Source: Clostridiales bacterium
Lineage (GTDB): Bacteria > Bacillota > Clostridia > Lachnospirales > Lachnospiraceae
Direction of reading: 5' to 3'
Assembly (NCBI GenBank): GCA_021204025.1
Contig: JAJQAC010000063.1
Span: 23,565-87,564, forward strand
DNA: 64,000 bases
Shown: positions 53,295 to 62,289 of the stretch, piece after piece
Numbering within the stretch: position 1 is the first letter of the stretch
How the letters are laid out: every line of letters starts with the position of its first letter
Position numbers and translations under genes: made by a program
Notes under the pieces: generated by a model
What the model saw: the letters and a program-made list of their open reading frames with translations, nothing else
What the model was told of the DNA's origin: nothing
The model's database searches: none

Positions 53295-53407
53295 TGATTT
53301 CCGCAACCGCAGTATTACAGCGGATAAGGAAAAGATTTATGGCGCTTTCTATAGGTATCATAAACGATCTTATGTCGTTTACTAAAATCTGACAGGTGAG
53401 GGCAGTC

Positions 53408-54499
53408 ATGAGGAGTATAATCATAAAGCAAAAGGAAGCGGGGCAGCGCCTGGACAAATTTGTCGGGAAATATCTGAGCCTGGCGGGCAGGGGATTTCTC
53501 TATAAGATGATCCGTAAAAAAAATATTACGTTAAACGGCAGAAAATGTGCCGGTTCGGAAAAACTTTGTGAGGGTGACGAGATTTGTCTGTATTTGTCGG
53601 AAGATACGATCCGCAGATTTTCCGGCGAAGGGGAAAAAACGATCCCGTCGACAGGTTCGAGAAGCCAGTCAAAAGCACGGAGACTGGATATCATTTACGA
53701 AGACAGTCAGATCATCCTGATCAACAAGCCGTCTGGCATGCTCTCACAAAAGGCACGGGAAGATGATATCTCCCTGGTCGAGCTGATCATCGAGGATCAG
53801 ATCAGAAAAGGAGAACTGTCAGAGGATGATCTGAGAACCTTCCGCCCCTCTGTCTGCAACCGGCTGGACCGCAATACGAGTGGTCTGATCACCGCGGGAA
53901 AGTCCCTGGCCGGGTTGCAGTTTCTCTCTGCGATGTTTCGGCTTCGCAGTTTACATAAATACTATCTATGCGTGGTACGGGGGGAGATCCGGGGGAAACG
54001 GCAGATCGACGGTTATCTGAAAAAGGATCAGAAGACCAATCAGGTGACAGTCATCGATCACGAGGAGCCGGATGCCGCGAGGATTCTTACCGAATATGAG
54101 CCGGTTGCCTGGACAGACGGATATACGCTGCTGAAAGTGCTGCTTCTTACCGGTCGGACTCATCAGATCCGCGCACACCTGGCCGCGGAGGGAATGCCCA
54201 TTGTGGGGGATTATAAGTATGGAGATGCCGGTGTCAATGAGGAGGTCCGGAAACGGTACCGGGTGCAGTCACAGATGCTCCATTCTTATGAACTGGTATT
54301 TCCGGACAGAGAGGAGATCCGGGATATCGCGGGGGATACGGACGCGTTCGATAACCTGGCGGAGAGAGCGTTTTTTGCGCCGGTTCCTGCGGAGTTTCAG
54401 AGGATTTTTGCGGGATTTGATTTTACAAAGCTGGAAGAGAGAACATTATGGGCACATGGAAAAGCAGAGGTCTGCGCGGCTCAACGCTGGAAGATATGA
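53408..54499 (+). CDS. RluA family 23S rRNA/tRNA pseudouridine synthase
   Basis: About 363 residues. An N-terminal S4-like domain (GQRLDKFVGKYLSLAGRGFL) is followed by the RluA catalytic domain: IILINKPSGMLSQ, the catalytic Asp in SVCNRLDRNTSGL, and LTGRTHQIRAHLAAEGMPI. The C-terminal region is extended compared with RluD. ATG 53408 is preferred over GTG 53396 because AGGTGAGG lies about 6 bases upstream of it. Its end overlaps recU by 52 bases. Confidence 0.93.
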   Translation: MRSIIIKQKEAGQRLDKFVGKYLSLAGRGFLYKMIRKKNITLNGRKCAGSEKLCEGDEICLYLSEDTIRRFSGEGEKTIPSTGSRSQSKARRLDIIYEDSQIILINKPSGMLSQKAREDDISLVELIIEDQIRKGELSEDDLRTFRPSVCNRLDRNTSGLITAGKSLAGLQFLSAMFRLRSLHKYYLCVVRGEIRGKRQIDGYLKKDQKTNQVTVIDHEEPDAARILTEYEPVAWTDGYTLLKVLLLTGRTHQIRAHLAAEGMPIVGDYKYGDAGVNEEVRKRYRVQSQMLHSYELVFPDREEIRDIAGDTDAFDNLAERAFFAPVPAEFQRIFAGFDFTKLEERTLWAHGKAEVCAAQRWKI

Positions 54500-54978
54500 T
54501 TAATCATACGAATGAACTTTACCGGCAGCAAAAGCTGGCTCTGATTCAGAAAATCCCGACTCCGATCACTCCGGTGGCAATCGATAAGGAGACCCGGCAT
54601 ATCACCCTGGCTTATTTTGATCAGAAGAGTACGGTGGACTATATCGGCAGCGTGCAGGGAATCCCGGTCTGTTTTGATGCCAAGGAATGTGCGGCAGGTA
54701 CCTTTCCGCTGCAGAATGTGCATGAACATCAGATGCGGTTTATGCAGGAGTTTGAGGAGCAGGGGGGAATCGCGTTCCTGATTATCAGTTTTACCGCTGT
54801 GGATGAGATTTATTATCTTCCTCTTCAGGAACTGAAAAAGTATTGGGAGCGGATGGAAAACGGTGGAAGGAAGAGTTTTACCTATCAGGAGATGACGAAA
54901 GAGTTCCGGCTGTGGCCGCACAGGGATATTCTGGTGCCATATCTGGAAGGTCTGCAAAAGGATCTCAATCTTCGTTAG
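54448..54978 (+). CDS. recU: Holliday junction resolvase RecU
   Basis: RecU cleaves Holliday junctions and modulates RecA in Firmicutes. The 176-residue protein has the start SRGLRGSTLEDMINHTNELY, the catalytic segment QKSTVDYIGSVQGIPVCFDAKEC and the late FRLWPHRDILVPYLEGL. The metal-binding residue before A-K is Asp here, where Bacillus RecU has Glu (FEAKET). The 52-base overlap with the preceding synthase implies coupling. Confidence 0.92.
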   Translation: MGTWKSRGLRGSTLEDMINHTNELYRQQKLALIQKIPTPITPVAIDKETRHITLAYFDQKSTVDYIGSVQGIPVCFDAKECAAGTFPLQNVHEHQMRFMQEFEEQGGIAFLIISFTAVDEIYYLPLQELKKYWERMENGGRKSFTYQEMTKEFRLWPHRDILVPYLEGLQKDLNLR

Positions 54979-54986
54979 GAGCAGCA

Positions 54987-55101
54987 GGAAACGATATAAA
55001 TAAAGTCGTTTCCGGTAAAGATGATGCACACGATCGCGCAAGGAATGGCTGCTTACGCAGTCCGCGATCGGCGCTGTAGGAAACGACATAAAGTCGTTTC
55101 C
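54987..55101. repeat. Palindromic intergenic element with three hairpins
   Basis: GGAAACGA (54987-54994) pairs with TCGTTTCC (55006-55013). CGATCGCG (55031-55038) pairs with CGCGATCG (55063-55070) around an inner GCTGC/GCAGT hairpin. GGAAACGAC (55079-55087) pairs with GTCGTTTCC (55093-55101). The outer hairpins share the AAACGA...TCGTTT motif, also seen as TAAACGA/TCGTTTA near 53363. The layout resembles a REP/BIME-like repeat. It sits between recU and a small gene. Confidence 0.75.
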
Positions 55102-55123
55102 TATCATATAAGGAGGACGGGAT

Positions 55124-55408
55124 ATGAACATTGCGGAGATGCTGGATGAACTGAAACAACGCGCGAAGAAGGATCCGGAAGTGCTGCACGCGCTTCTGGA
55201 GACAAGGAAGATGCCAAATCCGATGACGGCGTTCTGCCGGTATTGTCAGAGCCTGGGATATGAGATGTATGAGATGGAACTGATCGACGCGGGAGAGGAA
55301 TTTTACGCGACAATCAAGCGAAGTACCAACGGAGGCGGGGAAAATTCGCCGGTGCTGACCGGCCAGAATGATTTTTATGAGATGTTTTTCAGGGAACTGG
55401 AAGGATAA
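55124..55408 (+). CDS. Small conserved protein, weak Nif11-like pattern
   Basis: This 94-residue protein starts MNIAEMLDELKQRAKKDPEV. The pattern LLETRKMPNPMTAFCRYCQSLGYEMYEMEL resembles the helical Nif11-type leader domain (acidic-Asp, Leu-rich, then G-Y). It ends NGGGENSPVL and a short tail. AAGGAGGAC gives a strong ribosome site before ATG 55124. No peptide-modifying enzyme is next to it, so a natural-product precursor role is not supported. I call it uncharacterised. Confidence 0.65.
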   Translation: MNIAEMLDELKQRAKKDPEVLHALLETRKMPNPMTAFCRYCQSLGYEMYEMELIDAGEEFYATIKRSTNGGGENSPVLTGQNDFYEMFFRELEG

Positions 55409-55463
55409 ATGACAGGACTGTATACTTTTTGTCACAAAAAACTGGGGATGAGAGGAAGTTGTC

Positions 55464-56594
55464 ATGAAAAGAAACTGGGGGATTATAACAACAGGGATAT
55501 TGCTGCTGACCGGCAGTATCCTGTCTCTTTCCGGATGCGACCGGGCTCAGGAAACAGTCGAGAGTTATGAGATCATTATCGAAACGGAGCCGGAGACAAT
55601 CATCATCGAGACCGAAGCAGAGCCGGAGGAAGAGGTACCGGAGGAAATCGAGATTCCGGATGGTATGATGCGCAGTTATCTGACCGGAGAGCTGGTACCT
55701 GTGGAACAGGGTCTGAGACGTCCGCTGGCAATCATGATGAGCAATGACAAAGAGGCTCTGCCTCAGTACGGTATCAACCGGGCCGGGGTAGTCTATGAGG
55801 CGCCGGTGGAGGGGACGATGAACCGGTATCTCTCGATCATCGAGGATTATGATGACCTGGAGCGGATCGGATCCGTACGCAGCTGCCGGACTTATTATGT
55901 CTATTTTGCAAGGGAATTTGACGCGATTTATGCCCATTATGGTCAGAGTACATTTGCGAAGCCTTACCTGAAATACATCGATAATATCAATGGCGTAGAG
56001 GGGATCGGAGGCACTGCTTATTTCCGCTCCAAGGATCGTAAGGCGCCGCATAACGCATATGCGAGCTATGACGGGATCCAGAAAGCGATCGCAACGCTGG
56101 GATATTCTCAGGAATATGACGAAGACTATGCCGGGCACTATCAGTTCGCTGATCTTGGGACCGAGACAGAGCCGGACGGCAGCGATGTCAGAGAGGCCTG
56201 TCAGGTGTCTGTCGGATATAGTTATAACAAGCCGTGGTTTGAATATAACGAGGATGACGGCCTCTATTATCGATTCCAGTATGGAGCGGCCCATGAAGGG
56301 GACGAAGGCCAGATTGCGGTAAAAAATATCATCATCCAGTTCTGCCCGGCAGGATATTACGCGACGACAGCCTATCGCAATATTAACGTCCATGATGACC
56401 ATTACGGATATTTTATAACGAATGGAAAGGCGGAGAGTATTACCTGGAAAAAGGACGGGGAATATGGCGTGACCCATTATTATGATTCTGATGGAGATGA
56501 AATTGTTTTAAATAACGGAAAAACATGGGTTTGTATCTGTACGACGAATGACATGAATGCGGATGATATCGTGATTGAGGGTAAGAACGAATGA
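55464..56594 (+). CDS. DUF3048 domain lipoprotein (YerB-like)
   Basis: The 376-residue exported lipoprotein has signal peptide MKRNWGIITTGILLLTGSIL with lipobox LSGC (about residue 25), then an acidic, Glu/Thr-rich linker (about residues 30-65). The DUF3048 domain follows: RPLAIMMSNDKEALPQYGIN, VYEAPVEGTMNRY, RIGSVRSCRTYYV and AHYGQS. YerB-type proteins are widespread in spore formers, but their role is not established. A terminator follows, separating it from the efflux operon. Confidence 0.88.
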   Translation: MKRNWGIITTGILLLTGSILSLSGCDRAQETVESYEIIIETEPETIIIETEAEPEEEVPEEIEIPDGMMRSYLTGELVPVEQGLRRPLAIMMSNDKEALPQYGINRAGVVYEAPVEGTMNRYLSIIEDYDDLERIGSVRSCRTYYVYFAREFDAIYAHYGQSTFAKPYLKYIDNINGVEGIGGTAYFRSKDRKAPHNAYASYDGIQKAIATLGYSQEYDEDYAGHYQFADLGTETEPDGSDVREACQVSVGYSYNKPWFEYNEDDGLYYRFQYGAAHEGDEGQIAVKNIIIQFCPAGYYATTAYRNINVHDDHYGYFITNGKAESITWKKDGEYGVTHYYDSDGDEIVLNNGKTWVCICTTNDMNADDIVIEGKNE

Positions 56595-56620
56595 TTCCGG
56601 CAGATAATAAGTGCATCAGA

Positions 56621-56666
56621 GGAAAAGGAGTTCCGATAAGTGGGATCCTTTTCCTTTTGTATTTTT
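56621..56666 (+). terminator. Intrinsic terminator after the DUF3048 gene
   Basis: GGAAAAGGA (56621-56629) pairs perfectly with TCCTTTTCC (56646-56654), followed by TTTTGTATTTTTT. Confidence 0.88.
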
Positions 56667-56672
56667 TAAAGG

Positions 56673-56710
56673 TTTTGTGAAAAATACAAACATTTCACAA
56701 AATTCTCACA
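56673..56710 (+). promoter_or_regulatory. Operator-like palindrome upstream of the RND efflux operon
   Basis: TTTTGTGAAA (56673-56682), 10 bases, TTTCACAAAA (56693-56702) form a perfect inverted repeat, and an extra TCACAAA half-site follows. A TATAAT near 56733 could be the -10 of the operon. The symmetrical spacing of about two helical turns fits a dimeric repressor; no regulator gene is in the window. Confidence 0.65.
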
Positions 56711-56763
56711 AATCTCCAATATGATAAGCCCATATAATAATCCAGTATCAGGAGGAGATCCAG

Positions 56764-57921
56764 ATGAATAAGAAAGTGATAGTGGCAGGTGTTGTCGTCG
56801 TTGCGGTGGCAGCGGTGGCGGCAGGATTCCTGCTCAATAATCAGGGGGGCGGCAACCGCGCCGGCATGGCGCAGGATACGACCTATGCGGTCGTTAAGGC
56901 GGATTATCCGTATACCGGTGATGTCAGTGTGACGAGCAGCCTGACCGGTACCGTAGAGGCGAACGATGTCGTTTATGTATATGCGAAAGCGGGCGGAGAT
57001 ATCCTGTCTGTTAATGTAAAGCCGGGAGATGTTGTACAGCACGGGGATGTTCTCTGCGAGATTAATACTGAGCAGGTAGAGACGGCAAAAAACACGATGG
57101 ATTCCGCTCAGGTTAATTATAAAGAAGCGCAGAGTACCTTAAGCCGTATGCAGATCCTTTATGACGGCGGAGATCTCTCAGCGCAGGATTATGAACAGTA
57201 TCAGAATAATGTTGAGTCCGCGAGACTTTCTTATGAATCTGCGAAATATAATTATGATAAGCAGGTAGAATACAGTACTGTGACAGCGCCGATCGATGGA
57301 AAGATCGAAAGCTGTGATCTGGATGTTTATGATCACATCAGTCAGAATGATGAACTCTGCGTCATTTCCGGGGATACCGGCAGCCGGATCACATTTTATG
57401 TCAGTCAGAGAATGCTGAATAACTTAAGTGTCGGCGATGAGGTTCAGGTCGTTAAAAACAGCACTACATACGAGGGCTGGATCACCGAGATCAGCACGAT
57501 TGTAGACTCGGATACCGGACTTTTTAAGATCAAGGCAGAACTGGAAGAAACTGATGAGATCGCTATTGGCAGCTCCGTTAAGATTCAGTTTGTCAGCGAC
57601 CGTTCGGAAAACGTTATGCTGATTCCGGTGGACGCAATCTATTACAGCGGCAGTAAGGGATATGTTTATACCTATGAGGACGGCTTTGCGAAGATGGTTT
57701 CGGTAGAAGTCGGTCTTTATGATGATGAAAACGCGGAGATTATATCCGGCCTTGAGACTACCGACATGGTTGTCAGTACCTGGAGCTCCAATCTCTATGA
57801 AGGAGCCAATATCCGGCTGATGAGCGAAGTGCAGGCAGAGGATGCGGCACAGGAGCAGGCGGAAGGAACCTCTGATGCAGAAGGTCCTTCCACAGAACAG
57901 CCTCAGGGTAATCAGGGCTAA
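56764..57921 (+). CDS. RND-type efflux adaptor (periplasmic-adaptor family)
   Basis: The 385-residue membrane-fusion protein has one N-terminal helix (about residues 4-23), a lipoyl half-motif (GGDILSVNVKPGDVVQHGDVL), a coiled-coil hairpin (about residues 95-170), the second lipoyl half (VTAPIDGKIESCDLDVYDH), a beta-barrel and a membrane-proximal domain (VMLIPVDAIYYSGSKGYVY). The tail is Gln/Glu-rich. Being first in the operon before an RND pump and TolC-like genes, it should bridge them. AGGAG lies just before ATG 56764. Confidence 0.92.
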   Translation: MNKKVIVAGVVVVAVAAVAAGFLLNNQGGGNRAGMAQDTTYAVVKADYPYTGDVSVTSSLTGTVEANDVVYVYAKAGGDILSVNVKPGDVVQHGDVLCEINTEQVETAKNTMDSAQVNYKEAQSTLSRMQILYDGGDLSAQDYEQYQNNVESARLSYESAKYNYDKQVEYSTVTAPIDGKIESCDLDVYDHISQNDELCVISGDTGSRITFYVSQRMLNNLSVGDEVQVVKNSTTYEGWITEISTIVDSDTGLFKIKAELEETDEIAIGSSVKIQFVSDRSENVMLIPVDAIYYSGSKGYVYTYEDGFAKMVSVEVGLYDDENAEIISGLETTDMVVSTWSSNLYEGANIRLMSEVQAEDAAQEQAEGTSDAEGPSTEQPQGNQG

Positions 57922-57938
57922 AAAGGAGGTCGGACGCA

Positions 57939-60900
57939 ATGGGATTTACAAGACTTGTATTAAAGCGGCCGGTCACGGTCGTAATGGTTCTGCTCTGTCT
58001 GGTGGTATTTGGTATTTCATCCGTATTTAACGCCACAATCGAGCAGATGCCGGATACGGATCAGCCGATGCTGATGGTATTCGCCTCTTACGACGGAGCG
58101 AGTCCGGAGGACATGGATGAGCTGGTAACCCAGCTGATCGAGGATGCGGCCAGCACTCTGGAAGGTGTGGAGACCATGTCTTCCACAACCAGTGAGGGAA
58201 GCTCCCGGATCATGCTGGAGTATTCTTATGAGCAGGATATGGATGAAGCCTATGATGATCTGAAAAAGGCGATTGATAATATCCGTGATCTGCCGGATGA
58301 CGTGGAGCCGACGATCCGTGAGATGAACAGTAATGCGAACGCCAATATTACTCTGACGGTTGCCAATCCTTCGCAGGCCAGTCTGTATGACTATGTGGAT
58401 CAGAATATTATCCCGGAAATTGAGCGATTGAGTACTGTTGCCGAGGTGGAAGTACGGGGCGGTACTTCGGAATATATTAAAGTAGAGTTGAATTCAGAAC
58501 TGATGGCACAGTATCAGGTCACTGTGGATGATATCAGTTCCGCGATGGATGCGGCGGATCTGACGTATCCTTCCGGTAGCGTCATTTCCGGAAACCTGGA
58601 ACTCTCGGCGTCCACGGAGATGGATAATGATACTCTGGATGATTTAAAGAGGGTTCCGATCACGACATCGAGCGGACAGCTGGTCTATCTGGAAGATATC
58701 GCGACTGTGGGTTATGACGAGGAAGAACAGGGCGGTATTTCCCGGTACAATGGCCAGGAGACGATCTCGGTTTCGATTACCAAGCAGCAGAGCAATACGG
58801 CCATGGAGTTATCCAGTCAGGTGAAAGCATTGATCAAGACGCTGGAGGCGGACGATGAGGATCTGTCGATCGAGATCGCGAGAGACGAAGCCGATTCGAT
58901 TATCGAGTCCCTGCAGGATGTGGCCCTTACCATGATCCTGGCGGTTGTCATCTCCATGCTGATCATCTTCCTGTTCTTTGGAGATATTAAGGCTTCTCTG
59001 ATCGTCGGAAGCTCGATTCCGACCTCGATTCTGGTAACGTTGATCGTGATGACACAGCTGGGCTTTTCCATCAACGTTATCTCGATGAGCGGACTGGTGC
59101 TTGCCGTCGGTATGATGGTGGATAACTCGATCGTTACGCTGGAGAGCTGCTTCCGGGCGATGGCAGCGTCCAAGGATAAGGGCGCTCTGGAGTATGCCAA
59201 AGCAGCTTTAAACGGTACTAATGTGGTAATTATGTCGATCTTTGGTTCGACGCTAACGACCTGCGTGGTATTTATCCCGCTGATCTTCTTAAACGGTATG
59301 GTTGGACAGATGTTTGGCTCGATGGGATATATCATCGTCATCAGTATGGTGGCCTCTTTCTTATCCGCCATGTCGATCGTACCTCTGACCTATATGATGT
59401 ATAAACCAAAGGAGCGGGAAAGCGCTCCGATGTCGCGTCCGGTTGCGGCGATGCAGAAAGCGTACCGGGCGATTATGCCGACGCTTCTTAACCATAAGAT
59501 CATCGTGATGGCTGCGTCGGTGGGAATTCTGGTTGGTATTTATTTTCTTTCCAGCGGCATGGAAACCGAGCTGATGACGTCCGACGATACCGGTACGATC
59601 TCCGTCAGTATTGAGACCCGTCCGGGACTGCTGGATGAGCTGGCAGATGATATGCTGAGACAGGTAGAGGAAATCGTGGCCTCGCATGAGGACGTCGAGT
59701 CCTATATGCTGCGGTTTAACAGCAATGATGGTACGGTAACGGCTTATCTGAAAGATAACCGCAAGATGAGTACGGATGAAATCGTGGAGCAGTGGGAGAT
59801 CGAGATGGCCGATATTGATAACTGTACGATCGAGGTAGAGGCTTCCGCTTCCATGAGTATGATGGGCAGAACGAGAGGTTATGAGGCGATTCTGGAGGGT
59901 ACGCAGTATGATGAGCTTCAGGAGGTCAGCAACCAGATCGTAACCGAGATGATTGCCCGGGACGATGTAAAGAACGTCCATTCCAGTATCGAAAATACCG
60001 CTCCGGTGGTGGCGATCAACGTAGATCCGGTGACAGCCTCAGCGGAGGGGCTGACAGCGCAGCAGATCGGCAGCCAGGTAAAGAGTTATCTGGACAGTAC
60101 CGAGATCGCGACGCTCACCATCGACGGCAATGAGATCAGCGTCAAGGCGGAGTATCCGGAGGATGAGTACCAGACGGTTCCTCAGTTGGAGCGCATGCTG
60201 ATCTCGACCGGTTCCGGCAGATATGTGGCGCTGTCGGATGTAGCGGAGATTTATTATAAGGACAGCCCGTCCTCTATCAGCAAGGAGGATAAGGCATATC
60301 AGATCACGATAACGGCAGATTATGTGACCGGATATAACAGCACAGAAGTGAAAAATGCCATTGACAACGAAGTGATTTCTCCGAACTTAAGCGGTACCAT
60401 TACCAGGGGAACCAACAGCCGTGACCGTATGATGGCAACGGAGTTCGCCGGACTTTACAACGCGATTGCGGTAGCGGCTTTCCTGGTGTTCGTCGTACTG
60501 GCGGCACAGTTTGAGTCGCCGAAGTTTTCCTTCATGGTGATGACAACGATCCCGTTTAGTCTGGTTGGTTCTTTTGCTTTACTGCAGCTGACCGGCGTAT
60601 CGATCAGTATGACGTCTATTCTGGGATTCCTGATCCTGATCGGTACCGTTGTTAACAATGGTATCCTTTATGTCGATACCGTGAACCAGTACCGCCTGAC
60701 AATGCCGATGAATGAAGCTCTGATCAGCGCGGGCGCCGACCGTATCCGACCGATCCTGATGACGAGCCTTACGACTATCCTGTCGATGATCCCGATGGCG
60801 ACCGGTTTTGGAAGCAGCGGTTCCACGACACAGGGCCTGGCAGTCGTTGATATCGGCGGACTGACTTTCGGCGTGATTGTCGCCCTCTTTATGCTGCCGG

Positions 60901-60953
60901 TTTACTATCTGCTGATTAACGGCAATAAGGAACTGAAGGTACTGGATATCTGA
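57939..60953 (+). CDS. RND (AcrB/HAE1-family) efflux pump
   Basis: The 1004-residue inner-membrane pump has two large extracytoplasmic domains and about twelve helices in AcrB order. The first membrane motif is LVLKRPVTVVMVLLCLVVFG. The TM4 region is LAVGMMVDNSIVTLES, where the first of AcrB's proton-relay aspartates is kept and the second is Asn. In the TM10 region LIGTVVNNGILYVDTVNQ, AcrB's relay Lys is Asn, as in some HAE1 relatives. AAAAAGGAGG precedes the ATG. Substrate is unknown; hydrophobic drugs, bile salts or lipids are plausible for a gut Clostridia member. Confidence 0.93.
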   Translation: MGFTRLVLKRPVTVVMVLLCLVVFGISSVFNATIEQMPDTDQPMLMVFASYDGASPEDMDELVTQLIEDAASTLEGVETMSSTTSEGSSRIMLEYSYEQDMDEAYDDLKKAIDNIRDLPDDVEPTIREMNSNANANITLTVANPSQASLYDYVDQNIIPEIERLSTVAEVEVRGGTSEYIKVELNSELMAQYQVTVDDISSAMDAADLTYPSGSVISGNLELSASTEMDNDTLDDLKRVPITTSSGQLVYLEDIATVGYDEEEQGGISRYNGQETISVSITKQQSNTAMELSSQVKALIKTLEADDEDLSIEIARDEADSIIESLQDVALTMILAVVISMLIIFLFFGDIKASLIVGSSIPTSILVTLIVMTQLGFSINVISMSGLVLAVGMMVDNSIVTLESCFRAMAASKDKGALEYAKAALNGTNVVIMSIFGSTLTTCVVFIPLIFLNGMVGQMFGSMGYIIVISMVASFLSAMSIVPLTYMMYKPKERESAPMSRPVAAMQKAYRAIMPTLLNHKIIVMAASVGILVGIYFLSSGMETELMTSDDTGTISVSIETRPGLLDELADDMLRQVEEIVASHEDVESYMLRFNSNDGTVTAYLKDNRKMSTDEIVEQWEIEMADIDNCTIEVEASASMSMMGRTRGYEAILEGTQYDELQEVSNQIVTEMIARDDVKNVHSSIENTAPVVAINVDPVTASAEGLTAQQIGSQVKSYLDSTEIATLTIDGNEISVKAEYPEDEYQTVPQLERMLISTGSGRYVALSDVAEIYYKDSPSSISKEDKAYQITITADYVTGYNSTEVKNAIDNEVISPNLSGTITRGTNSRDRMMATEFAGLYNAIAVAAFLVFVVLAAQFESPKFSFMVMTTIPFSLVGSFALLQLTGVSISMTSILGFLILIGTVVNNGILYVDTVNQYRLTMPMNEALISAGADRIRPILMTSLTTILSMIPMATGFGSSGSTTQGLAVVDIGGLTFGVIVALFMLPVYYLLINGNKELKVLDI

Positions 60954-60996
60954 TGACAGTATACGGATTTCGGGGTTAGAAAGGATGAGTAATGAT

Positions 60997-62163
60997 ATGT
61001 TAAGGACAAAATGTTTTCTTTTCTCTGCCAGCACCATGCTGCTGACCGGACTGTGTCCGGTTACAGCATTCGCGCAGCAGAGTCCCGAGTTTGCCTATAC
61101 AGCGGAAAAATGGGCGACTCTGAGGGATGACAATCTGGAATATGATGAGATCGCGGACCTGATCCATGAATATAATAACACGGTTGTGCAGAACGCGATT
61201 ACCTATCGCAATGATTATCTGGATAAGGACGCGGATGACGTCGCTCAGGATTATTATGACGCGGCGGATGATATTTACAGCAACCTGACTTATCCGGATA
61301 CCGACGATGCGAACTACGGTTCGGGCGTTAGTTCTTATCTGAACAGTCAGATCCAGGCAGAAAACCTGGTGGAACAGGGGGATAAAAACACAGACAATGC
61401 CAGGACCATGCGGCTGACTTATGATCAGACAGAAGCAAATCTCGTGATGCAGGCGCAGGAGCAGATGATCAGTTATTACAGCCAGCTTTACAGCCTGGAA
61501 AGCCTGGAAGAAAATGTCAATACCGCCCGTACGTCTCTGGCGTCGGAGGAGATCAAACTTGCGGCTGGAACTACGACCGAATCCAATGTGCTTTCTGCCA
61601 GACAGGCGCTGTCTCAGGCGGAGGCATCTTATCAGTCAGCTCAGAGCTCATTAAATACAGCGAGAGAAAACCTGCTGCTGATGCTGGGCTGGTCCTATGG
61701 AGCGGATGTGGAGATCGGAGAACTGCCGGAGCCGGATATTGAGGCGATTGAAGCGATTGACCTGGAGTCGGATATCGCAGCTGCAATCGAGAATAATTAC
61801 GCTCTGCAGATTACAAATTATCAGCTTGAAAACGCAAGATCCTCTTCGGTCGTGGAAACACTGACTCAGACAAAGAAAAATTCGTCTCAGGCAATCTCCA
61901 ACAGTGTATCCAGCGCGTACAGCAGCCTGCTCCTCGCAGTATCCAACTATGAACAGGCAAAAGAAACCTATGAGATCCAGCAATCGGCGGTCGATACCGC
62001 CGGACGGCAGATGCAGGCCGGTACCATCACACAGAATTCCTATGCTTCTATCGAGGCGGCTTATCACCAGGCGGAGGTTACTGTGCGGACGACAAAACTC
62101 GCGCTGCTTACGGCGCTGGTTGATTATCAGTGGGAGGTCAACGGACTTGCGAGTACCTCATAA
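60997..62163 (+). CDS. TolC-family protein 1
   Basis: About 388 residues with a signal peptide (LRTKCFLFSASTMLLTGLCP, cleavage likely after AFA). It has two TolC-like helical repeats, seen in SQAEASYQSAQSSLNTAREN and NYEQAKETYEIQQSAVDTAG. Between the two repeats is the equatorial motif LPEPDIEAIEAIDLESDI. I see no clear amphipathic beta-strands for an outer-membrane barrel. ATG 60997 is favoured over 60985 because GAAAGG is too close to the latter. It follows the RND pump. Confidence 0.85.
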   Translation: MLRTKCFLFSASTMLLTGLCPVTAFAQQSPEFAYTAEKWATLRDDNLEYDEIADLIHEYNNTVVQNAITYRNDYLDKDADDVAQDYYDAADDIYSNLTYPDTDDANYGSGVSSYLNSQIQAENLVEQGDKNTDNARTMRLTYDQTEANLVMQAQEQMISYYSQLYSLESLEENVNTARTSLASEEIKLAAGTTTESNVLSARQALSQAEASYQSAQSSLNTARENLLLMLGWSYGADVEIGELPEPDIEAIEAIDLESDIAAAIENNYALQITNYQLENARSSSVVETLTQTKKNSSQAISNSVSSAYSSLLLAVSNYEQAKETYEIQQSAVDTAGRQMQAGTITQNSYASIEAAYHQAEVTVRTTKLALLTALVDYQWEVNGLASTS

Positions 62164-62240
62164 ACGCTCGGGTTATATTTCGTCGGTGCCAATGTTATTT
62201 TCCGAAACAGGAATATGTCCGGTACAGATGAAACTGCAAT

Positions 62241-62269
62241 ACTTTCGATCAGATAACTTTCGATCAGAT
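62241..62269 (+). repeat. 15-bp direct repeat in the leader of the second TolC-like gene
   Basis: ACTTTCGATCAGATA occurs at 62241-62255, and the same 14 bases again at 62256-62269. The repeat lies just before the AAGGAGGG ribosome site. Confidence 0.85.
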
Positions 62270-62289
62270 GGAAAGGAGGGATTTCACCC

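Noticed and set aside
55124..55408. RiPP natural-product cluster based on the Nif11-like small protein
   Set aside because: No radical SAM maturase, LanM or exporter-peptidase is next to it; the similarity to Nif11 is weak.
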